A DNA stretch of 64,000 nucleotides from Euglena gracilis (lineage: Eukaryota > Euglenida > Euglenophyceae > Euglenales), in contig CP154956.1 of NCBI GenBank assembly GCA_039621445.1, forward strand, positions 51,397,204-51,461,203, read 5' to 3'. The stretch's first letter is position 1. Every line of letters begins with the position of its first letter. The notes below the pieces were generated by a model. That model searched no databases. It was not told where the DNA came from and saw only the letters and a program-made list of their open reading frames with translations. The translations under genes were made by a program, and so were the position numbers. Below are positions 50,461 to 62,265 of the stretch, in pieces.

Positions 50461-53289
50461 AGGTCAAAATTTTCCTTTCGGCACTTTGCCGAAAAAGTTT
50501 GGAAATGAAGAATTTTACCCCCAACAAAAGACCCTAAATGGCATTTGGGTGGATTTTGGGATGAAAATTTTCAACCCCCCACCTGAAACGCATAATTGCA
50601 GATAACTACGGATAACTGTAGATGAGCCCAAAACCGCATTTATAGGTAATGACAGCCGGAGGGGACCTGACCCCGGGTGGGGGTCCAGCCAGCCAGCCAG
50701 CACAGCTGGGCTGCGGACCCCCCCCCCCCCCAGAAACAAAGTTTGGCCAGTCCGGCGAAAAGGTCTAGACCGAAAATTTTTGAAAAGGGGGTTAAAAATG
50801 GCCAAAAATAACATTTTTGGTCGTTCCCCCAAATCTTGGCTGAAAAATGCCAACTGAGCTGCATTTGGGCTTTTTGGGGGCATTTCCTGGGTACCCTCCG
50901 GGTCCAGATCCCAGACCCCATCCCCCCCAGAAGGGGACCAGCCAGCACTTTTTTTTCCAGCCAGCACCTTTTCCCAGCTGGCCAGAGGGGCGGTCCTTAA
51001 ACAAAGGAAAAAAACAAACTCTGTTGCACATTTATGCAAAATGCACTCAAAAAATGACATTTTGTGGCAAAAACAGGTCGACACTGGGACACTGAGGACA
51101 CTTCGAGCATCCTTGGACAATCGCCCAGCCACCCAAAATGGAAAAAAAAACTTTTTTTTTGACCCTTTGCTTTTCAACCCCATTCGAGTCCCACTCTGGA
51201 CCTTGGCGCCACCCTTGGCCCCAGGGGCGGCTCAAGGTGCGGTCCTCAACGAAGAAAAGAAACAAAATACCCTGTCCCTAATGGACCGCCCTGCTCTTTT
51301 GCTCTTTTGTAGTCAGTTCGGATCCCCCCTTAGTGGCACCAAGGCTTCTTGTCTGTTTATGGCCGACACTAACTTCGCTTCTGGCCCAATTTGTTGTGTG
51401 GTGAGTGGCCAGGGACCCCTTACACCAGTGCTCTTTTGTGCTCCTCCTGGCCGGGTGAGAAACGCTGGCTTTCCAGTGCTTTAGGGACATACGCTCACCT
51501 TGTGTGGTTGGTGTGGTTCCCGTGGCTGGGTCTACACCACATCCAAAAATGGTCATTCTTTGATTTCTCTTTGCACACAATGAAAAAAAAACAAACATCG
51601 AAAAATGGACAATATGCTCAAAAGTGAGGATAAATTTTTTGCTCATTTTGCACTTTTCATGGGCAGGCAGGGATAGATGAGAAACCCCTCCACTGACAAT
51701 GATATGAAGAAGATGCATAAAAAAGTTTTTTTGGCATCAAAAACTTTGGCAATGGGCTTTATTTGGGGGGTTGTTTAATTCTGACACTTATGTTCCCTGT
51801 CATTCATCTCTGCTTCTTCTGCATCGCAACAGTCATTACTCAAATTGTGAGATCTTTAACGCTACAGCATTCAGTCCTCCCAGAGGAAAATCAAATTCAC
51901 AATAAGGGTAAGGCAAGATTCAGTCCAAACCTTAAGGTTCAGGTGGAGGGACACTAACCCCCCCCTGACAAGAGGACAATCCTAACCTCATCCCTCTTGT
52001 GAAGACTGAGAAAGGAGATATCCTGAAGCATACCATTGCTGAAGGTGTGTGTCCGACCCCCCCCCCGGGGTTTATTGACTGATTTGCTTTCAGAATGACT
52101 AACTGGCCCCGGGGGGCTCGGCCAGGGATTCTCAAATGTGGCCAACTGGCGAGGCGCCGGAAATTCTGTTTGAGGTTTTTGGACAAAATCCATTGATTTT
52201 TGGCAAGTGACCGACCCCGGAGGGGGGGGGGGGGGCAGGAAGTGGGTGAGTGGTTTTACCCTGGGAAACAGGCCAAAAAAAATGACTTTTCCAGTGGTGT
52301 TCCAGTTAACCTTTGGGCGAGGTTCAATATAAGGAGGGTGTCACGGACCTTGACTGCTGGGGGTCTACCCACCCGCCACCCACCCTAAGGCCGAGATTTG
52401 GTGACCCGGGCCCACTGCCGCGGGACCATGAGGCCACATTGGAATTTTCAAGTCATGGCGTTGTGCCTGCGTCATGCATCCCCCCCACAGAAAAATGGGA
52501 AGAGGGCAGGAGTCAAGAGCAGCACTGGATATTCACAAAAAAATCAGGGATTTTCCAATGATTTTGGCCTGGTATCCGGTCCTTAGCCCGTCCACAAAGC
52601 CGAAAATTCTCCGGGCCACGTCAGTTTTGAGGTGGGAGGGGGGTGCAGGGTTGTATGGGAATCTCGGAGGGTGGGGGGACCCCCCTTCCAAAACTAGGGG
52701 GAGGGGGTGGGGGGACCCCCCTCCTACCTCCAGTTTTCGGTCGCCGAATATTTCAGCCGTATTTTGGGTTAAAAAAATGGTTTTTCTAAAATTTCTCAAA
52801 AATGGTGGGGAATCAAAGGAAATGTCCGGAGACCCAAATTGAAGCCCTTAAAATGCCCATCTAACAGTATTTTGATTTCCCTGCAACTCCCCACCTGTCC
52901 CGAATTACGGCGATTTTTGGACCAATTCTGGCCATTTTGCCAAAATTTCATATTGAGCCTCAAGAGGGTCCTAAAATACACACCCGGTGTGCCGAAGCGC
53001 TGGAAGATATTTTTTGCCCCCGCAGAGGAGGGAGAGGGGGGTGGGGGGACCCCTCCTCCGAAACTAGGGGGGTGGGGTGCATCATTTAAAACCCGTTTTA
53101 CACTAACGGGCGCCTGTCTTGAAAACTGTTATCCTGGGGGGATGCTATGGGCAGGCAGGGGGGCGGTGCATTTTCACCGCCCCCGTTGGAAGGGGGCGGT
53201 GGAGGGGACCAGGTTTTGATTAATACAGAGCTCTTGATAAGCGTGCACCCACCCCTTCATTGACCCCCCCCCATATAAACCAGCCCACT

Positions 53290-53960
53290 CCATGGACCTC
53301 TTTTGACTGAAATGCAAGGCTTTTGAACCCGAAACCGGAGGCCAGGGGGTCAAAAAACAGTCGATTTTGGCTTAAAAAAACACCTTTTTCGGGTGCGGGA
53401 GGCCCAAAGTCAATGGGTTGGCGGCCCAAAACGGGGCGCTGGCGGGTCGAAAAACGCTCATTTTCGGCTGAAAAACAGTTTTTCCGGGTCCGGCAGGCCA
53501 AAAAAAATCGTTTTGGGGCAATTTTTTTCCCGATTTTTCGACTTTTTTTGACCCGGTTTTGACCCAAAGTCAATGGGTTGGCGGCCCAAAACGGGGCGCT
53601 GGCGGGTCAAAAAAACGCTCATTTTCGGCCCAAAAACAGTTTTTCTGTGTCCGGGAGGCCAAAAAACATCGTTTCGGGCAAAAAAAAGTCGAAAAAATTT
53701 TCGATTTTTTTCGACTTTTTGGCCGAAAACGGCCAAATCGAACAGTGGAAAAAGTGTACAAAATGGCCTAAATTGGTCGAAAAACGGCCGTATCTCGGTC
53801 TAGGCGGGGAGTTGCGGGGAAATCAAAATACCGGCGTATGGAGCGTTCCAAGGGCTTCAAATTAAGTCTGCGGACATTTCCTTTGATTTGGCTTCATTTT
53901 GGAGATATTTTGAAAATTGACATTTTTTGGCCGAAATGGCGGAGTCCAAAGGGGGGGGGG
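53290..53960 (+). repeat. dispersed repeat R1, copy at 53 kb
   Basis: Carries the R1 blocks described for 40203-40600. Its first half is tandemly duplicated: the unit ggttggcggcccaaaacggggcgctggcgggtc appears near 53418 and again near 53576, about 160 bp apart, each followed by aaaacgctcattttcgg. Confidence 0.7.
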
Positions 53961-54481
53961 GGGCTTATCCAGGGGGGGGGGCTTATCCGGGGGGGGGGGG
54001 GGGGGGGCCAATCCTACCCAGTTTGGACCCCTTCGCGCGTGAATAACTCGGCCTGGATGTTCAATGAGCAGGGAGGAGGAGTGGGTGGGTTGGGATTCAC
54101 ACAATTTTGGGGGGAATCAACCGGGACACACACCGAAAATTACACCGGAAAAGTACACCGGAAAAATCGACCAAAGCATACACCAAAGATGGCGCAAAAT
54201 GCCAGAGAAATTTTTTTGGGTTCCAGGTGGTCCTGGACCCCCCCCCCCCAGGTCTGAGGGGTCTGGCCCATCTCCCCTCCTCCCAGGCAAGGCCCGACCC
54301 CCCTCCCCCTGCACAAACCCAACCTTCAGTTGACACCCTGATTAGGGGTAAAGACAAAATTGATCAATGGGTTGATACTCAGGGTATTGCTTGTGTTTAG
54401 GGGGGGGGTGTCTAGACGCAAACTCTTCCATCTTCAGATGCACATCCAAACAACTGGATACAAGAGAAGCAACAGACACAC

Positions 54482-54698
54482 AGGGAGGGCTAATTCAGGG
54501 CCCAAATTGAACTTTGGTGAGTTTTCCAGCATCGCTTCATGAGTGAACCCCACTTGTCCTGTCCAACTGGCAACAAATTTTGTAAAATCACCACTGACGT
54601 GCAAGTCCTTGTAACGTAGCTTGACATCTTGGTATTGCCGGTTCAACGATGTCACAGGCATGGAACTAATTTTGACGCTGCGTTTTAACTCCACGCTC
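54482..54698 (-). CDS. CCAR1: CCAR-like exon G, conserved N-terminal block
   Basis: Acceptor gaacttctttctccacag; probable donor CCT|GTGTGT. Encodes SVELKRSVKISSMPVTSLN, RQYQDVKLRYKDLHVSGDF and TKFVASWTG. The R-Y-x-x-L-x-(I/V)-x-x-D-F-x-K-x-x-x-x-W pattern is the block that follows the RS region in CCAR proteins. The entry base completes the last codon of exon H, giving a smooth PPPRSR-SVEL junction; exit phase 0 matches exon A. Confidence 0.75.
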
Positions 54699-55136
54699 CT
54701 GTGGAGAAAGAAGTTCTGCATCAGAGGGACTGGGATGTGGCAGAATGCAACTCCTCAGGAATTCTACCCCCCCACTTACCCCCCCCCCCCCCGGGCCCAA
54801 CCACCAAACCGTGACTCATACCCCTCCCCTGGAGAGAAAAATGGCGAAGAAGCAAGTGGCAAAAATGTGCCAAAATCACACGGTGTGCCGAAAAACCAGG
54901 TGTGGTGGGCATGCCAATTTATGAGGTTTTGGCAAAAACCATAAAATTGCCCAAAATACTTTGTTGTACCCCTCTGGTGCAAAAATAGGGGTATTTTTGG
55001 ACCTGTTTGGTCACACACTAAACCTCGACTTATAACCTTCCCCACTTAGAACCCCCCCCCACTGAGGACGACCACCAAACAGGATCCTATAACCCCCGGG
55101 GGGTTATAAATGGGGGCTTTTATGAACTGCAAATCG

Positions 55137-55590
55137 TCAATTATTGGAAAAGCATGTGTCTCTTAACATGTTTCTCAGTGATTGCACATAATCAACCAAT
55201 ACTTCCTGCGGGATTTCAGAACCCTTTTTAACCGAATCCTTTTTAGCCGAAAGCTTCTTCCCCTCTTGCTCTTGTTCCAAAATTGATGGAGTGGATGCAG
55301 ATGATGGAGTGGATGGAGTGGATGTAATGGATGCAGATACTGGAATTGATGTAGTGGATGCAGATACTAGAGTGGATGGGGTGGACGTAGATGCTGTAAT
55401 GGATGGAGTGGATGGACTAGATGCAGATACTAGATACTGTAGCCGATGCAGTGGACTGACTGGATACTGGAGCCGATGCAATCAATGCAAATACTGGAGT
55501 CGATGCCGAGGATAGACTGGATGCAGATACTGGAGTCGATGCAGTGGATGGACTCGATGCAGACACTGGAGTCGATGCAGTGCGATGCAA
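55137..55590 (-). repeat. Ser/Thr/Pro-encoding minisatellite with short ORF
   Basis: Plus-strand degenerate hexamer/18-mer repeats of gatgga-gtggatgcagat at 55290-55590. The minus strand is open and reads SASTTSIPVSASITSTPSTP-type sequence, then leaves the repeat with KKGSEIPQEVLVDYVQSLRN and stops at 55137. The non-repetitive tail looks protein-like, but I cannot tie it to the CCAR-like exons. Confidence 0.5.
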
Positions 55591-57083
55591 CCATTCTAGC
55601 ATCTGCATCCTGGCTGTAAACCTAACCAAAACGCCCCCAAAACCTAAAGCAAATGAGATGAAATGGTTGGAAATAGACAAAAATTACCTAAAAATGGCTG
55701 GAAAAGACCTCAAAGTAGGCCAAAAGTGGCTCACAATGTCTACAAAGGTTGTGAAAAATGACCCAAGACTGCCAAAATGGCATAAAATGGCCACAAACAC
55801 CAAATGGCTAAACACCACAACACCAAATGGCCCAAAATTTACTCAAAATATCACAAAATTCCCCAAATTGTCAAAAATTCATCCAAAAAAATGGCCAAAA
55901 TAGGTGCAACGTAAGAGATTTGAGGGAAATGATTGCGCATTAATCCTAAATGTGAGTTTAATTCTTTAGAATATGGAAAAAAATGCCAGCATCCCCCAGC
56001 ATCATCAGAGGTGCTTGCCGCTAGGCTGGGTGGACCCCGGACCTCCCAAAAATCGGGCCGTCTGAGGCCATTTCCCAAACAAAAATTATTTTTCGTCAAT
56101 TTGCGCCAAAACTCATGCCCGGGCCTCCTGATTTCAAAGAAGCCGGCTGCCGGGCGACCCTGCTGATTCCCGAAACTGGCAGAAAAGGCCCAAATTCAGC
56201 TGGGTTGGGATTTGTAAGCCAAAAGTTTGGGGTAACCCCCAAAAAATTTCAAAACCCCTATTGTTGGCCAACCTCTTTTTCAGAAAAGGTTTTGCTGCAA
56301 TTTTTTAGGCCCAGCCCAGTGCCAGACTGGCCCAAATTTTGTTTCAATGGCCCCCTGGGGGAGGGTCGGCAGCCCAGCTCGAGGGTACTGGCTGGAAAAA
56401 CGTGCTGGCTGGCTGGTTGGCTGGACCCACGGCCTCCCGCTTGAGAAAACCTGTCTCATGAGTAAAAGATTCTCAAATATTTTGGAAAAATTTGGGTAAA
56501 ATGTGTGCTGCCGCAAAAAGCATCCACAGCAAAGAAAGATAACAAGACAAGACTTAAAAAAAAAGGGGGGGATGCATGTTTTCATGCATCCTCAGCATCA
56601 ACGATTTCACCCATCCCAACAGAGTACAATTGTGTTTGCTCGACTCTGAAACCATGAGCTGCTTCAATCAGTGGCCGCCCGTTTTCATACTTAGATTCCT
56701 TCAGGACTCCAATCGCAATATGTGGCCATGGTTGCACAACATGGCAAGAGAGATGGAGCCATATTCAAAGATAAGTGGCTAGGATACGCTCCGTCATTCC
56801 TTTACAATGAAAACAAAAACCGCAGGAAATGAGAACTGCAAGATACCATATTATAAGAGGAATAATTTGGTAAAATATCGATTGTGAAAGTTGGGAAAAT
56901 TGAAAGATGGCTGGCTGCCATTCTGAAAGTGATGAGCAAGGTGCCCAACCCACCACCCATCTTCAGACAAAAGAGAAACCATCATCTTACTGATTGCAAA
57001 AAAAACATAATCAAGCCAAGGTGGCTGGAAACATGAACATGTAATTATAAGCATGCGGGAGGCTGCCAAAAGTTGGGGAAGAC

Positions 57084-57227
57084 CTGCTCCTTGGCGGAGG
57101 CGTAGGGGTGCGTTTCCTTTCCTCTGGCTTCTCTTCTCTCCGCACATCTCGTTTGCCATACTCCTCTTGGGGAACATCTCGTGTGCTCTCGGAATCAGGT
57201 TTCCTTTTGTCACTTGAACTTGGGCGG
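57084..57227 (-). CDS. CCAR1: CCAR-like exon H, RS/charged region
   Basis: Acceptor gcaccaccccacag at 57228-57230, donor AGCAG|GTCTTC, 144 nt. The phase that joins exon G encodes RPSSSDKRKPDSESTRDV, EEYGKRDVRREEKPEE and RKRTPTPPPRSR. Arg/Ser/Glu-rich sequence occupies the same place before the conserved block in CCAR1. Another frame is open too but does not join exon G. Confidence 0.7.
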
Positions 57228-57360
57228 CTGTGGGGTGGTGCCCATCGGATGCAGAGATGGCACCAACATACTCACCCCCTCCAACAAAAGGATGAGGGGG
57301 TGGCGAAACAGGCCTCCAAACATGCATGGTCTGGCCAAGGGGTTGTCGCACAAAAAGACA

Positions 57361-57402
57361 TGATGATGGTGGTGGTGGTGGTGGTGGTGGTGGTGGTGGC
57401 GA
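57361..57402. repeat. (GGT)n trinucleotide repeat
   Basis: About 11 ggt units (atgatggtggtggtggt...ggcgatgg), intronic, between exons H and I. Confidence 0.95.
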
Positions 57403-57962
57403 TGGGGCAAACAAAAAATGGGGGCAGCTGGTGGAATTTTCCAGAGTACGGATCAGGATGCTCTCTCTGAATACCAACCCTTCGTCCCCACGTTTTCAGA
57501 CCGCCACCAAGAGGTGGCCGTTTGAATAGGTTCGGTAAAGACCTCCACCAGTGGTGGTGACAAAAATTGTGGTCTGAACAGGGAGGATTTATTGGACAAG
57601 GGCACGTGCTGGACGTGCGCTTGAACCTCTGCCTGGGGGTGCAGGCAGCTTTTCGTACCCCCCCCCCAAGCCCAATGAACACTAAGGTGACAATCTAGAC
57701 GGTCCGAACGGGGGGGGTGTTCATTGGGCTCTGTGTAGATAAGGTATATGGTGACAATCTAGACGGTCTGAACACCCCCTGTTCATTGGGCAAGGGTGTT
57801 CATTAGGCATGGGGGGGAGGGAGGTAACAAGGTTTTTGAGGAGGAGGGAGAGGAAAGAGAATGATGACGATGGTGACGAAACTGAAAACAATGTCGCTGC
57901 TGTTGGTGTTCATTCCTCAACCAAAACCGAAGCTAATGGAGGTGTGCTTCGTTGAAAGGAAC

Positions 57963-58110
57963 CTGCCCCCAACGGCCTTCATCTCGGTCGCGGTCAAATC
58001 CACCTTTGGATCCCTTACCCTTCCCATAACCTTTGAATCCACCTTTGAACCCATCATAATTCCAGCTTCCACCTTTGTGGTTGTCATATCCTTTGCCCCA
58101 GCCTTTTCCG
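57963..58110 (-). CDS. candidate CCAR-like exon I
   Basis: Acceptor cagcccttcctg-cag, donor GGCAG|GTTCCT. Two frames are open across the whole exon. One reads GKGWGKGYDNHKGGSWNYDG and continues Gly/Lys/aromatic-rich like an RGG-type RNA-binding tail, but exits in the wrong phase for exon H. The other (EKAGAKDMTTTKVEAG...) matches phases with the 60.6 kb candidate and with exon H. Composition favours the first, splicing the second. Confidence 0.45.
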
Positions 58111-58150
58111 CTGCAGGAAGGGCTGAATAAATCAAGGATGGGTCTAAACG

Positions 58151-58240
58151 GTGTATGTATGTGTGTGTGTGTGTGTGTGCATGTGCGTACGCGAGCGCGC
58201 ACGTGCATGCGTGTGTGTGCGGTGCGTGTGCATGCAGGCA
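58151..58240. repeat. GT/GC alternating purine-pyrimidine tract
   Basis: gtatgtgtgtgtgtg...gcgtacgcgagcgcgcacgtgcatgcgtgtgtgtgc. Mostly alternating purine-pyrimidine, Z-DNA-prone. Confidence 0.85.
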
Positions 58241-58699
58241 CGTGTGAATTGGCCCGGTCTCAGAGGGGAGAACAAATCAGTCCAAGAAAAAAGTGGAATC
58301 TCAACCATTGGGAGGGAGGTTGACCTTCCCCGCCAAACAAATCCACCCAGAATATTATCCTGGGCTTTGATGACCAAGAACCAAGAAATGAAAGTGGCAC
58401 ACCCGACGGTGATACCCTTGCCACTTGGTTTCTGAGGAGGGCAATGACCCCCTGGATACCATTTGTGCTTCGCACAACCCAACCCATTCCTCTGCCTCCA
58501 AAAGATGACACCCAGGTCCATAATGTTCATGATAAATTAGGGGCTCCGGGAACCACCCCCCAGACCCAGAGGCCGGTGCATCATGCTTTTGAGAGCGACA
58601 ATGGACAACTCCCTGCAAATCCCTCATTCTGCCAGGGGATTTAAATTTTTGGGACGGAGCGTGAACAGGTTCCCTCCTTTGAAAGGTTTAGGGTTGGCG

Positions 58700-59078
58700 T
58701 TACCCCCCCCCCTAGTCGTATGACCGGGTTCCTGCAACCTGTGACCGGGGGGGGGTGGTCATAACACCCCCATAACCTGCAACCTGTGACCGGGGGGTGG
58801 TCATAGATGAGGGGGCGGTCGTAGAAGTGTGTGAAAACTGTCCCAAAATGGCAGATTTACCCCCCCCCCAAAATGTCCCATTTTTCAAAAATCCGGCGCT
58901 TCGCGCCGGCAGGGGGGACCTTATTTTGGAGGGGGTCCATTTCATGGATTTTTGCTCGGACCGGCCAGGGGGGGGGGGGGACTTATTTTTGGGGGTTAAA
59001 TTTTTCGCAACCTGCAACCTGTGACCGGGGGGGGTGGTCATAAATGAGGGGTGGTCGTACGACTAGGGGGGGGGGTAA
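58700..59078. mobile_element. TIR element with C10/G10 termini
   Basis: Terminal repeats 58700-58725 (ttac10tagtcgtatgacc) and 59053-59078 (ggtcgtacgactag10taa) match with a single mismatch over 26 bp. The interior has three direct copies of caacctgtgaccgggggg...tggtcata and a ggcgcttcgcgcc hairpin. No ORF. Target duplication not clear; the ends read TTA/TAA. Confidence 0.8.
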
Positions 59079-59079
59079 G

Positions 59080-60549
59080 AAGGGGCGACCAGTGAAAATT
59101 TCCTGTTTTCATATTTTCCTAAAGCATATTCTCTGTTTAAGAGAAATTGCTGGCTGGCCATTGAACAAAAGACAGAGCAAATAAATGGGTTAATGTGTAT
59201 GACTGGTATGAAATGAGGGAGGGGGCTAGGATGGCTACCCCCGATGAGCTCTGGAGCGCTTCCAGCATTGGGGGGGAACCTGAACTTGAAGCACTTGAAA
59301 AGGGTTCTTGGGGTCATCGAAAGAATCAGGTTAAAGCAAAAAAAATTCAAACCGAAATTTTGGCACCCAAATCCTAATCCTAACCCGATTCCCCAAAATG
59401 TTGGCTTCCGAAAAATAGGGGGGGTGCCTTGTGCAATGGGGTGCCTGGGAGTCGAAAGTGCCCCCCTGCCTGCCGGGGGGGGCTGGGGATATTTTAAAGC
59501 ATCTTAAAAAATCATAAAAAAAAGCCTTGAAATTTTTGTCCAAAATGACTTAAAACCCTTAAAAAAACCCAAAAAAACTTTTTAAAGCCTTTCTGGCGAA
59601 AATTGAGCAAAAATGCAGTCACAAAATCTCGGGGGAAAACCCAGCCAATTCTGGGAAAAATGATTTCTGGCATTGGTGGATCATTCTCTATCCGCCCAAA
59701 CTCGAAAAAAATGATTTTTTTTGAATAAATAATGACTTTTTATTTTAAACCCCCTGTTCCATATCGGGATGCCTTGGAAAATGGACGTCTAAAAATTTAA
59801 AAATTCCTGAAAAAACCTTTGAAATCCTGTTAAAAAAACCCTGCAAAATTTTAAGATTTTATGTCTTAAAAAATACCCCCTGCCCATAGCAACTCCCTGG
59901 GGTGACTTTCTTTTAAGGAAAACCTGATGCCGATAATGATGAACTATACCCCGGCAAACCGGGGGTGGGGTGGCAGTTCAGCACTTTTTTTTTCATGTGC
60001 ACACACAAATTTCGCCAGAAAATACAATTTTTGTGTCCTTCCATTTAGGTTGAAAACATCAATGCTATGCATAAGAAAAATTTCGAAAAATCCGAAAAAT
60101 TTCCTGAAGAAATAATTTTTTTCGAGGTTCTCTTTCTTTCGAGGCCAAATATAATATCCCCTGATATACAATAACCTGGAGTGCAAACTACTGCAGTCCC
60201 CCGCCAGAACTTCTTAATTGGTGGCCCCCATTGATCATCCACATCCAGTTCTGACATGGATGAGACAACAAATGCAAATGGGGGTTGGGAGTCCCCTGAA
60301 AATTCTTAGACTTTCCACTGCACTTGTTATCCACATACTACGGAATATTCTGGATATTCTGAAAGATTCCATCTGGAAAACTCCAATTTATCCAACACCA
60401 ACATTTTCTTGCCCTTGCCCAAATGTAAACGGGGGTGGGGGGTGTGTTGGGAAAGGGTTGGGAAAGGAGGGAATTCCCTAAACCCTCTCAGATATACAGT
60501 GGTGGGTCAGAACGCTCCATCCTTCACCATTCAATCAACCAATTCTCAC
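59080..60549. other. no gene recognised
   Basis: AT-rich spacer with short homopolymers and no supported exon, MITE or long inverted repeat. A repeated-looking taaaaaacc/cttaaaaa texture occurs at 59490-59860. Confidence 0.5.
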
Positions 60550-60612
60550 ATTCAAGCCTGGCTGTAGCCCTTGCCTTTGCCTCCGTCACGAAAATCCCGT
60601 CCGCCGTCTTCC
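60550..60612 (-). CDS. candidate upstream CCAR-like exon (60.6 kb)
   Basis: Acceptor cttgcatttctccacag, donor GAAT|GTGAGA. The phase that fits exon I reads KTADGIFVTEAKARATARLE; another frame reads EDGGRDFRDGGKGKGYSQ, similar in character to the Gly/Lys-rich frame of exon I, but ends in a stop. Frame undecided. Confidence 0.35.
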
Positions 60613-60834
60613 CTGTGGAGAAATGCAAGTAACAGAAAACAACGATAAATCTGGTGCCCGACAATTGGGTGGGGACTTGGCTGCCCGAATGACAGGCCTC
60701 CTCCCTTGCCACACTTCCGCACAGAAAATCATGAAAGGTGGAAAGTCAAAAAATGCCCCCACAGGTCTGGACTGAGTTTGAGGAAGCTGGAAAAGCGTGA
60801 CCACCACTCAACCGGGGCGTTGCTCAAGACCCCC

Positions 60835-61110
60835 CCCCCCGGAGTCCAGCTCAGAGGCTGGAAAACTTGGGCTGACTGGAAGAAGGCTGCTGGCTGAACC
60901 CCCCCCCCCCCATTCGTGGGCCCAGGCTGGAGCTGGGCCCAACCCGGGGTCGAACCGGGTGCCAAAAAAAAATCGAAATAGCAAAAATGCCCCCAAAAAC
61001 TGCCAATTATACAAAAAAAATTTTTGACCCAAAAATGTCGTGGACAATTTTTCTCCCAGCGAAAAATCCGTTACCATCCAGCAGCCCTTCGGGCAGCTGG
61101 AAATAAATGG
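60835..61110 (-). repeat. dispersed repeat R2, copy 1 (tRNA-like box)
   Basis: Shares with 61960-62265, and in the opposite orientation with 37690-37900, the blocks ccagctcagagg, caggctggagctgggccc, gggtcgaaccgggtgcc, actgccaattatac and ggcagctggaaataaa. On its minus strand ggttcgacccc fits a pol III B box; a matching A box is uncertain, so a tRNA-derived SINE is a possibility. Confidence 0.7.
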
Positions 61111-61959
61111 GGGATTCCCCTCTCATCATCTTTTCATCACCCTCTCATCATTTGACACATGCTGCAAATGCCACAATTGTGCAATTTGTATATAAAAAAC
61201 AAGCAGGTCATCAACCAGAGGCAGAAGGGCTAGATCGGAGCATTTTTATCTGAACGGTTTGGAGTAGATGTTGATGGCATTATCACATCATCGTCATCAT
61301 CCATTTCCAAATTATTTGAATAAAAATTTGTTGGCGGATGAAGGAACTTTGGGGGATCATTGACTTGTCCCATAATTCTAAAAAATTGAACTTTGTGAAC
61401 AAGACGCCCTTATGAACAACAAGGGCCATTTAAAAATCTGAGACGTTGAGGTTAGATGGAGCTTCAAACCTCCAACCTTTCCCTCTTCCGATCCATAGGC
61501 CACATCCTCTAAAGGCAGCCCTTTGACAAAATGATTTGTGTGCCATGATATTTATTCGAGGTTTCCATAGATTCACACCCAACCACCTTATTTTTTTTAA
61601 AAAAAAATACAAAAGAAAAAAAGATAAATCGATAGAAAGCATAAATAAAATGTCAAAGAAAGTGCAATACGAGTGTTAAAGAAAACAAATCCTGAAAACC
61701 GCTGACCCTGAAACCAAAATGGAGATGGGGTGCCTCAGGGTTTATTTTGGATCTTGAATTGATATTTCACCCAATTCCTTCTCCAAAAACCTTCAAAACC
61801 GCAAAAAAAAGACACAAAACCAATGACAATCTTCATCCCCCATTTTGGGGGATGACGCTGTTATTTTCCTTGCGTCATACACACAAAGCTGGCTCACCAC
61901 CTCCCCCAGAGATCTATGGGAATCAAGGACGGTTTTTAACGACCCATCTGGGGGGGGGG

Positions 61960-62265
61960 GGGCTCCAGCTCAGAGGATGGAAAATTTGGCCTGGCTGACC
62001 TCCCCCCATTCGGGGTCCCAGGCTGGAGCTGGGCCCGACCTGGGGTTGAACCAGGTGCCAAAAAAAAATCGAAAGAGCAAATGCCAAAAAATTGCCAATT
62101 GTGCAAAAATAAAACTTGGGTATTGACCCCAAAAATGTCCTGGCCAGCCCTTTTCGACCCATTCCCGCCCATTTTTGGCCCATTTTTGGCCCATTGTTGC
62201 ACCCTCGAAAGCGAAAAACCCGTCACCGTCCAGCCGCCCTTCCGGGCAGGTGGAAATAAAAAATT
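61960..62265 (-). repeat. dispersed repeat R2, copy 2
   Basis: About 80% similar by eye to copy 1 at 60835-61110, with the same box order and the terminal gcccttccgggcaggtggaaataaa hairpin end. Confidence 0.75.

Larger units (their letters stand above)
48140..54481. other. 6.3-kb intron of the CCAR-like gene
   Basis: No exon recognised. Contains a MITE end at about 48760 (gcaatggtatg), a degenerate MITE copy at 49186-49500, gtgttattt G-rich minisatellite-like repeats (50270-50460), a direct-repeat unit at 51312-51365 that recurs at 63237-63290, a diverged inverted R1 segment (52800-52990) and an R1 copy ending near 53960, followed by long G runs. Confidence 0.6.

Noticed and set aside
57210-57682. 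ORFs with poly-His, poly-Thr or poly-Gly
   Set aside because: Translations of the (GGT)n repeat.
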